In this document: one piece after another, positions 13,974 to 18,517 of the stretch
Layout of the letters: every line of letters begins with the position of its first letter
How positions within the stretch are numbered: position 1 is the stretch's first letter
NCBI GenBank assembly: GCA_036260395.1
Contig: DASZZY010000136.1
Coordinates: forward strand, 1 to 18,517
Source: DASZZY01 sp036260395
GTDB taxonomy: Bacteria; Actinomycetota; UBA4738; CALAEC01
Direction of reading: 5' to 3'
DNA length: 18,517 nt
Notes under the pieces: model-generated
Seen by the model: only the letters and a program-made list of their open reading frames with translations
Told to the model about the DNA's origin: nothing
The model's database searches: none
Program-made: the position numbers and the translations under genes

Positions 13974-15025
13974 GAACCCGCGGCTCCGGCACCGTCACCT
14001 CGAGGTTCGAGCAGCTCCATCGCGGTCCGATGGACGGTGCCTCGCGCCGACTCGTCGGGCAGCGCCCGCTCCAACGTCTCGAGCGGACGGGCGTCCGCCA
14101 TGTCGAACGGATAGTCGGACCCGACGACGACCCGCTCCACACCGAACCGCTGGATGAGCGCCGCGAGGATCCCGGCATCGTGCGTCAGGCTGTCGAACCA
14201 GAAGTTGCTGGCCACGATCTCGAGTGGGTTGCCCGCGCCTTGGACCCGCGGCTCGTCCCGCACGCTCCAGCCATGTCGGAGCCGGCCGGCCACCCAGGGC
14301 GCTACCCCGCCGCCGTGGGCCAGCCAGAACCGAAGCCCGGGGTGCCGGTCGAGCACCCCGCCGAAGATCAGCGAGGCCACCGCGACGCCCGTCTCCACGG
14401 GGTTCCCCACCAGGTTGATCAGGTAGTAGTCGGGCCACCGCGGGTTCGGCGTGTGCTCGGGGTGGATGAACACCGCGGCTCCGAGCTCCTCCGCCGCGAT
14501 CCAGAAGGGCTCCAGTTCGGGGGAGTCCAGGTTCCGTCCCGCCACGTGGGTCCCGATCTCGATGCCCCGCATCCCGAGCCGGCCGACGGCGCGGCGGGCT
14601 TCCTCCGCCGCAGCGGCCGCATCCTGGAGGGGGACGATGGCGATGGGCACCAGCCGGTCCGGGTGGGCCCCGCAGGCCTCCACGAGCGCATCGTTGAGGC
14701 CACGATGCCAACCGATCGCCTCCTCCGCCGGCAGGTCGTACCGGTACGAGAGCGGCGCGATCGACATGGCCCGTCGCTCCAGGCCCACCTCGTCCATGGC
14801 GCGGACGGCCACGGCGGGATCGGTGAGCAGGCGGCGGATCGGCCCCACGCTGGCCCCCCGGTAGAGCACCTCGTCCTCGTCGCGCCCGGTCCCGAGCTCC
14901 ACCGGGAGGTACGCCAGCGACCGCTCGGGCTCGGGGAGCAGGTGGCAGTGCAGGTCGATCGAGGCGACGGCCGCCCCGGCGTCCGCTCCCCCGGCCCCGG
15001 TCCTCGTCTCCTCGACGTTCGCCAC
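13970..15025 (-). CDS. ACMSD-like amidohydrolase-family metal-dependent hydrolase/decarboxylase
   Basis: 351-residue TIM-barrel enzyme of the amidohydrolase-2 family, which includes 2-amino-3-carboxymuconate semialdehyde decarboxylase, 5-carboxyvanillate and gamma-resorcylate decarboxylases. GTG 15025 is preceded by GGGAGG; upstream in-frame sequence belongs to the Fe-S gene. Metal ligands are all visible: His26 and His28 (IDLHCHLLP), His188 (VFIHPEHT), His237 (FWLAHGGG) and Asp304 (VVVGSDYPFDM). The HCH motif with later His, His, Asp is that of the Zn decarboxylases. Residues 150-165 (LGMRGIEIGTHVAGRN) are typical of this group. It lies 47 nt downstream of the CCG Fe-S gene on the same strand and is tail-to-tail with the Rid gene. 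A non-oxidative decarboxylation or C-C hydrolysis of a ring-derived acid is the likeliest role. Confidence 0.92.
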   Translation of the reverse strand: MANVEETRTGAGGADAGAAVASIDLHCHLLPEPERSLAYLPVELGTGRDEDEVLYRGASVGPIRRLLTDPAVAVRAMDEVGLERRAMSIAPLSYRYDLPAEEAIGWHRGLNDALVEACGAHPDRLVPIAIVPLQDAAAAAEEARRAVGRLGMRGIEIGTHVAGRNLDSPELEPFWIAAEELGAAVFIHPEHTPNPRWPDYYLINLVGNPVETGVAVASLIFGGVLDRHPGLRFWLAHGGGVAPWVAGRLRHGWSVRDEPRVQGAGNPLEIVASNFWFDSLTHDAGILAALIQRFGVERVVVGSDYPFDMADARPLETLERALPDESARGTVHRTAMELLEPRGDGAGAAGS

Positions 15026-15072
15026 GCCGCCTCCCGCTCGTCTGGTACCGCGGCCGCCGTTGCCCGGCGGGC

Positions 15073-16074
15073 TCAGCCGTTGTCGGTGCGGTACTCCTCG
15101 GGGACCGCCGGGAAGTACTTCCCCAGCATCTCTGCGGCCCGCTCGCCCGGCCAGTCTCGGGCCTTCCACTGAGCCTCGGCCCTGGAGAGGCGTTCCGGGG
15201 CGCTCGTCGCTCGCCGCAGGTCCCGGTACCGGTCCTCGGTCCCGCAGCCCAGCGACTCCGCCACCAGCGAGATGTAGTTCCTGATCCCCAGCTCGTCGGT
15301 GTGCTTCTCGCACCACTCCCGGTGGCACGAGTGGTACATGGTCACGACGGTGTCGGCACCCAGCGACCGCGCTTCCTCCAGCAGTCGCTCGCGCTCCTCG
15401 AGGAACACGCGCCGGGCCTCGACGGTGGCCGGGGTTGGGCAGTGGTAGCCGAGCCGCTCGGACGCCACCGTACCGACGATCTCCACGCCGGGAACAGCAC
15501 CCAGGAGCTTGAGGCACGCCGCAGCGTCCCGCTCCTGCGCCGGACGCCCGAGGTGCGTGTGCACCGCGATGCGGGCGTCGACCGGGTACTGGAACGGCAG
15601 CTCCTCGACACGGTCGGCGAGGAACTGAGTCGTGTGGGTGATCTCGGGGGCGAAGTCGGGCGCCACCGTCGGGAGCACGACCTCGTCGAAGTGCAGGTCG
15701 CACGACGGGCACCACATGATCAGCGTCTTCGCCCCGTACGACTCGAGCTTCTGAACCGTCGCCGCCGCGAGTCGCTTCCCCGGCGCCACATCGCCCTGGG
15801 TGTGGTGAACGATCCCACAGCAGAACTGTGGGCCACCCACCGCCTCGAAGTCGACGCCCAGGTGCTTCAGCACCGCCACGACCTCTACGGCGAGATGCCC
15901 GGTGATCAGAACGTTGCACCCCAGGTACAGCAGGGCCTCGACCGAACGCTCGGGAGGGGTATACGTCTCCTTCCAGGCGACCTCGTCCGGCGAGAGGACC
16001 AGGCCCTCGAGGTCGCGGACCCTGCGGAAGTATCCGGCGTAGTCGAACTTCTGGGTCCTGTCGGTGGCTCCCAT
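15073..16074 (-). CDS. CCG-domain Fe-S protein, heterodisulfide reductase subunit B-like
   Basis: 333 residues. ATG 16074 follows GGGAG closely. The N-terminal half has one complete CCG module: Cys53 (YLGCNV), Cys85-Cys86-Gly87 (FCCGIVHH), Cys122 and Cys125 (WCPSCDLHF), the pattern that binds an unusual non-cubane 4Fe-4S cluster in HdrB. The second module is incomplete: HTHLGRP stands where the first Cys region is expected, a single Cys appears in GYHCPTP instead of CCG, and SCHREWC replaces CxxC. Family members are electron-transfer or disulfide/thiol-redox subunits that usually sit next to an Fe-S/HdrC or flavin subunit; none is present here. It appears to be co-transcribed with the amidohydrolase downstream, and is divergent from SDR 2. 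A redox role within the pathway is inferred; partner unknown. Confidence 0.88.
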   Translation of the reverse strand: MGATDRTQKFDYAGYFRRVRDLEGLVLSPDEVAWKETYTPPERSVEALLYLGCNVLITGHLAVEVVAVLKHLGVDFEAVGGPQFCCGIVHHTQGDVAPGKRLAAATVQKLESYGAKTLIMWCPSCDLHFDEVVLPTVAPDFAPEITHTTQFLADRVEELPFQYPVDARIAVHTHLGRPAQERDAAACLKLLGAVPGVEIVGTVASERLGYHCPTPATVEARRVFLEERERLLEEARSLGADTVVTMYHSCHREWCEKHTDELGIRNYISLVAESLGCGTEDRYRDLRRATSAPERLSRAEAQWKARDWPGERAAEMLGKYFPAVPEEYRTDNG

Positions 16075-16176
16075 GCGACTCCCTGTCGGTCCGGCGTTCG
16101 GCGGCCGGCCGCGCGACCGGTGAGATGACGCTAGCAGAGCGCGAAGGGTACCGACAACGGCAGCATGCCGTCCGAT

Positions 16177-16205
16177 GTCAGGCCGCAGCCCCGACCCCGT
16201 AGAAT
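16177..16205 (+). promoter_or_regulatory. Candidate promoter of SDR 2, possibly near-leaderless
   Basis: TAGAAT (16200-16205) lies 11 nt before the GTG at 16217, so transcription would begin within a few bases of that codon. The -35 region (GTCAGG, 16177-16182) is poor. The same TAGAATC block serves bicupin 1 at 3026. No ribosome binding site precedes either possible start, which agrees with a leaderless transcript. Confidence 0.35.
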
Positions 16206-16216
16206 CCGGCGCTGAC

Positions 16217-16909
16217 GTGACGGACAGCGCGGTTGTCATCGCCGGCACGATGGGCCTCGGCCGGGCCGTCGCCGAGCACCTCGCCCGCGACCGCCACGTG
16301 TGGATCAGCAGCCGCGATGCGGAACGCGCCGAGGTCGCCGCCGAGGAGATCGGCGGGGCCACCGGGCTGGCCCTGGACCTCTCGAAGCCGGAGGACATCG
16401 CCGGGAACCTGGCTCCGGTGGGTCCCGTCCGTCACCTGGTCCTGGCGGCCGGCGAACGCGACTACAACACCGTTCGACGGTACGATCTGACGACAGCCCG
16501 GCGGCTGGTGGTCGCCAAGATCGTCGGCTACACCGCGGTCGTCCACACACTCGCCCCCCGACTCGACCCCGAAGGCGCCATCGTGCTGTTCGGCGGACTG
16601 GCCAAGGAGCGCCCGTATCCCGGGTCCACGAGCATCAGCACCGTCAACGAGGCCGTGTCCGGGATGGTCCGGACGCTGGCCCGCGAGCTGGCGCCGATCC
16701 GGGTCAACGGCATCCATCCGGGGATCGTCGGCGACCATCCCGAGTGGAGCACGAAGCCACCCGAGGTCCTGGACCGGATCATCGACCGTACCCCGCTCGG
16801 GCGCCTGATCACCACGCGTGAGGTGGTGTCGGCAACGGCGTTCCTCCTGGAGCACCCGTCCGTGAACGGGATCAACCTGTTCGTGGACGGTGGCTGGATG
16901 ATCACCTGA
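16217..16909 (+). CDS. Atypical short-chain dehydrogenase/reductase-fold protein 2 (no YxxxK)
   Basis: 230 residues from GTG 16217, chosen because the paralogue at 7856-8557 starts at the equivalent place; an ATG at 16175 would add 14 residues outside the fold. The glycine loop is GTMGLG (10-15). VRHLVLAAGERDYNTVRRYD, LFGGLAKERPYPGST (124-138), RTLARELAPIRVN and HPGIVGDHPEW are shared with SDR 1. Catalytic positions are again lost: Ile140 for Tyr, Asn144 for Lys, and Lys101 (AKIVGY) for the helix Asn. So two copies conserve the same non-classical site. It is divergent from the CCG Fe-S gene and stands alone, with the tRNA fragment 23 bp after its stop. Function unknown; probably NAD(P)-binding, possibly an isomerase, hydratase or regulatory subunit. 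Confidence 0.85.
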   Translation: MTDSAVVIAGTMGLGRAVAEHLARDRHVWISSRDAERAEVAAEEIGGATGLALDLSKPEDIAGNLAPVGPVRHLVLAAGERDYNTVRRYDLTTARRLVVAKIVGYTAVVHTLAPRLDPEGAIVLFGGLAKERPYPGSTSISTVNEAVSGMVRTLARELAPIRVNGIHPGIVGDHPEWSTKPPEVLDRIIDRTPLGRLITTREVVSATAFLLEHPSVNGINLFVDGGWMIT

Positions 16910-16932
16910 CCGCCTGGAAGCGGTAAGCGCTG

Positions 16933-16979
16933 TGGAGCTGAGGGGAGTCGAACCCCTGACCTCGTGCCTGCCGAGTATG
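16933..16979 (-). pseudogene. tRNA-Ala 3' fragment, probable attachment-site remnant
   Basis: Read on the minus strand, 16962-16933 is a perfect tRNA 3' end: variable loop AGGTC, T-stem AGGGG/CCCCT around loop TTCGACT, acceptor strand CAGCTCC and discriminator A. U70 within that strand is what the G3:U70 alanine identity pair needs. Continuing toward the 5' side, GCACG (16967-16963) and loop TCGGCAG (16974-16968) with GGC, an alanine anticodon, fit the 3' half of an anticodon arm; the 5' stem CATAC pairs only partly. No D-arm or 5' acceptor (GGAGCT/GGGGCT) follows. So only about the 3' half of the gene exists, as left by integrases that use tRNA 3' ends. No CCA is encoded. Confidence 0.75.
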
Positions 16980-17018
16980 CCGATGACGTGCGGTGTGCTG
17001 ACGTGCGCGACAGGCACG
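16963..17018. repeat. 8-bp inverted repeat beside the tRNA fragment
   Basis: CGTGCCTG (16963-16970) and its exact complement CAGGCACG (17011-17018) enclose 40 bp rich in GTGCG/ACGTGC. One arm overlaps the anticodon-arm remnant of the tRNA fragment. It may be an integrase arm site or a hairpin. The rest of 17019-17157 is less GC-rich than its surroundings. Confidence 0.4.
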
Positions 17019-17076
17019 GCACACGGAAGCGGTGTGCGCGCACTTATGCGGTGTAGCGCCGTAACGGAGGCCAACG

Positions 17077-17113
17077 AAAAGTTCGTAGGGCTGATTGCAG
17101 GCTGCAACTTTCA
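17077..17113. repeat. Nested palindrome in low-GC intergenic DNA
   Basis: TTGCAG-G-CTGCAA (17095-17107) is a perfect 13-bp palindrome, lying inside a weaker repeat GAAAAGTT (17077-17084) / AACTTTC. No gene is nearby on either side within 100 bp. Could be a protein-binding site of an integrated element. Confidence 0.3.
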
Positions 17114-17157
17114 GGTGTGAGCATCCTCATCGCCGAACGTAGATGACTCTGAGAGCC

Positions 17158-17202
17158 GCCCGGCCCCAACATGCCGATATTGCCGAGTGATGAGGGCCGG
17201 GC
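17158..17202 (-). terminator. Large stem-loop downstream of the LuxR gene
   Basis: GCCCGGCCC (17158-17166) and its exact complement GGGCCGGGC (17194-17202), loop 27 nt, starting 23 nt after the LuxR stop. A 9-bp GC stem in this place suggests termination, although no T-run follows and the loop is long. Confidence 0.4.
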
Positions 17203-17225
17203 AATCTCCGGCGGTGCGACCCCGC

Positions 17226-18517
17226 TCAGTCGCGGCGCAGCATCCAGGTGGCGATCTGGACGCGCGACGACAGACGCAATCTCGCCAGGATGTGCTCGAC
17301 GTGTCGTGCGGCCGTGTGCTCGGATATCACGAGCTGCTCGGCGATCTCGCGGTTCGAGAGCCCGTTCGCGACCAGCAGCGCGACCTCCATCTGCCTCTTG
17401 GTGAGCCCGCTGCTCCGTCCGTTCCCCCCCAGCGCGGTTCGGATCGCCTCGGGCAGACTCATGTTCCACCCGACCTGCCACTCGCGTTCGAACGCCTTCT
17501 CGCCGAGCGCCCGTCGCGCAGCTGCGGCCGCGACGTCGAAGGACTTCTGGTCCTGGATCTGGAGCCGGGCTCCGATCCGGTCGTAGAAGCCGGTTGCCGC
17601 CGAGAGCACCCGGGCCCCACGTCGCCACTCCTTCCTGGCGACGGCGAGACGCCCGAGACCGGCGAGGCAGTAGCCGAGCACCCACAGGTTGTCCAGCCGC
17701 CGCGCGATGGCGATCGCCTCCTCGAAGTACGGCGCCGCCTCCTCCGCATCTTCTCGGTCCAGGATCAGATGTCCCAGGTTCACCAGGGCGAAGGCCTGGA
17801 GGAGTTCGTCTCCGATCCGACGTGCCACCGCCAGGGCATGGTGGTTCGCCTCTTCCGCGCCGTCCAAGCGCCCGGTGATCCGGGCGATGTCCGACTGCCC
17901 CAGGGACATCAGCGCATCACCCCATTCGGCCTCGCCCGCCTCGGCGAACCACGTGCGCCCCTCCTTCAGCACCCGCTCGACCTCCGCCACGTCTTCGCGG
18001 GGGAGCGCCGGCGCGAACGCGTTCATGAAGGAGGCGAACGCCGCGTGCCACGACGGTTTCGGGAGGCCGCTCAGCGCGAGCCGCGAGCGCCGCTCGGCCT
18101 CGTCGAAGTCATTCCGGTCGTACGCCATCCACGAGCACCACAGGGAGGCGCGCGCCGCCGACTCGTCGACCGGCTCCGAGCCTTCTCCGGCCGCCGCCTC
18201 GAGCCAGAAGCGAGCTTCATGGAAGCGCCCGCTGAAGACGGGCCACCAGTAGCCGAGCGCAGCCGCGAGGTGCCGTCCCTCCGCCGTCAGCCCGCCACCG
18301 TCCTGGACGTTCCGACGGAGCGCGCTGAGGAAGTTGCCGATCTCGGCCTTCAATCGCTGATGCCACCGAAGCTGCTCCAAGCTTCGCAACAACGGCTCCG
18401 CGGTCTCGGCCACGTCGATGAAGTGATGGAGGTGCCGCCGCTCGTATTCCTGCGTTTCACCTGCCTCCTCAAGCCTCTCGTGCGCGAACTGACGCACGAT
18501 CTCCAGCAGACGGTACC
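17226..18517 (-). CDS. LuxR-family regulator with TPR-like repeats (AfsR/MalT-type, 5' partial)
   Basis: The reading frame enters from the right edge (YRLLEIVRQFAHERLEEAGE) and runs 430 codons to its stop; the N-terminal ATPase part, expected from this segment, is outside. YRLLExVRQxAxERL is the usual winged-helix region after an NB-ARC-type ATPase in large actinobacterial regulators. Then come helical TPR-like repeats, clearest in ALMSLGQSDIARITGRLDGA, AFALVNLGHLILDREDAEEA and GYCLAGLGRLAVARKEWRRG. The last 65 residues form a LuxR HTH: GLTKRQMEVALLVANGLSNR, EIAEQLVISEHTAARHVEHI and LARLRLSSRVQI. Such proteins activate secondary metabolism or catabolic genes on binding a small ligand and ATP. 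Its target is unknown. Because the tRNA fragment lies between it and the catabolic genes, it may belong to a different genomic unit. Confidence 0.92.
   Translation of the reverse strand, partial: YRLLEIVRQFAHERLEEAGETQEYERRHLHHFIDVAETAEPLLRSLEQLRWHQRLKAEIGNFLSALRRNVQDGGGLTAEGRHLAAALGYWWPVFSGRFHEARFWLEAAAGEGSEPVDESAARASLWCSWMAYDRNDFDEAERRSRLALSGLPKPSWHAAFASFMNAFAPALPREDVAEVERVLKEGRTWFAEAGEAEWGDALMSLGQSDIARITGRLDGAEEANHHALAVARRIGDELLQAFALVNLGHLILDREDAEEAAPYFEEAIAIARRLDNLWVLGYCLAGLGRLAVARKEWRRGARVLSAATGFYDRIGARLQIQDQKSFDVAAAAARRALGEKAFEREWQVGWNMSLPEAIRTALGGNGRSSGLTKRQMEVALLVANGLSNREIAEQLVISEHTAARHVEHILARLRLSSRVQIATWMLRRD

Noticed and set aside
13575..15025. A complete 3-hydroxyanthranilate/2-aminomuconate pathway based on Rid plus ACMSD-like genes
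   Set aside because: The genes are convergent, the Rid protein lacks the active Arg, and no semialdehyde dehydrogenase or recognised dioxygenase is present.
15026..15919. N-terminal extension of the amidohydrolase through the Fe-S gene
   Set aside because: The extension is a shifted reading of the CCG gene; GTG 15025 with GGGAGG and the metal-binding HCH motif near residue 26 fit the family.
16933..17030. An intact tRNA with an intron in the anticodon loop, suggested by the CGTGCCTG/CAGGCACG repeat
   Set aside because: No D-arm or 5' acceptor strand is present upstream on the minus strand.
16932..17120. A 62-residue plus-strand reading frame starting MELRGVEPLTSC
   Set aside because: Its beginning is the antisense translation of tRNA-Ala 3' sequence, a well-known source of false small proteins; it has no ribosome binding site.

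Overview
The window is high-GC bacterial DNA with strong AGGAGG-type ribosome binding sites, many GTG starts (and one TTG), very short spacers and several start/stop overlaps. This fits an actinobacterium or a similar high-GC, probably environmental, lineage; no marker gene fixes the taxonomy. Almost all of it is accessory catabolism and small-molecule uptake. There is no phage structural gene, transposase or CRISPR array.

Layout. (a) 1-1291, minus: C-terminally incomplete lipoprotein binding protein of a branched-chain-amino-acid-type ABC importer. (b) 1587-2820, plus: a wrecked locus in which half of a transketolase N-terminal subunit, with two compensating frameshifts, is joined to the catalytic half of an M24 peptidase-like gene. 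(c) 3062-3955, plus: bicupin 1 behind its own promoter. (d) 7761 down to 4005, minus: tightly coupled operon of MaoC-type hydratase, GntR/FCD regulator, class III CoA-transferase and acyl-CoA dehydrogenase. (e) 12333 down to 7856, minus: NitT/TauT-type importer (binding protein, ATPase, permease), then bicupin 2 and an atypical SDR. (f) 13317 down to 12517: a metallo-beta-lactamase-fold protein. (g) 13575-13973, plus: a Rid-family protein, tail-to-tail with a minus-strand pair, an ACMSD-like amidohydrolase and a CCG-domain Fe-S protein (16074 down to 13970). (h) 16217-16909, plus: a second atypical SDR. (i) 16933-16979: a tRNA-Ala 3' fragment, probably an integration scar. (j) 17226-18517, minus: C-terminal part of a large LuxR regulator.

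How it may work together (inference): the NitT/TauT importer brings in an organic acid or small aromatic/N-containing acid; the CoA-transferase activates it; the dehydrogenase and MaoC hydratase oxidise and hydrate the acyl-CoA; the GntR/FCD protein senses an intermediate. Operons (d) and (e) each have a perfect TTGACA -35 box with an 18-bp spacer and share the octamer TCGTTCGA at the promoter, suggesting co-regulation. The bicupins, SDR-like proteins, amidohydrolase and Rid protein would act on ring cleavage, decarboxylation or imine/enamine steps, but no substrate can be named from sequence.

The most unusual content is a pair of paralogous SDR-fold proteins that both lack the Tyr-xxx-Lys catalytic residues yet keep a shared substitute motif, alongside a pair of related bicupins. 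Several other enzymes (Rid protein, M24 domain, MBL protein, CCG protein) also have changed key residues. The cluster may therefore encode a poorly described catabolic pathway.
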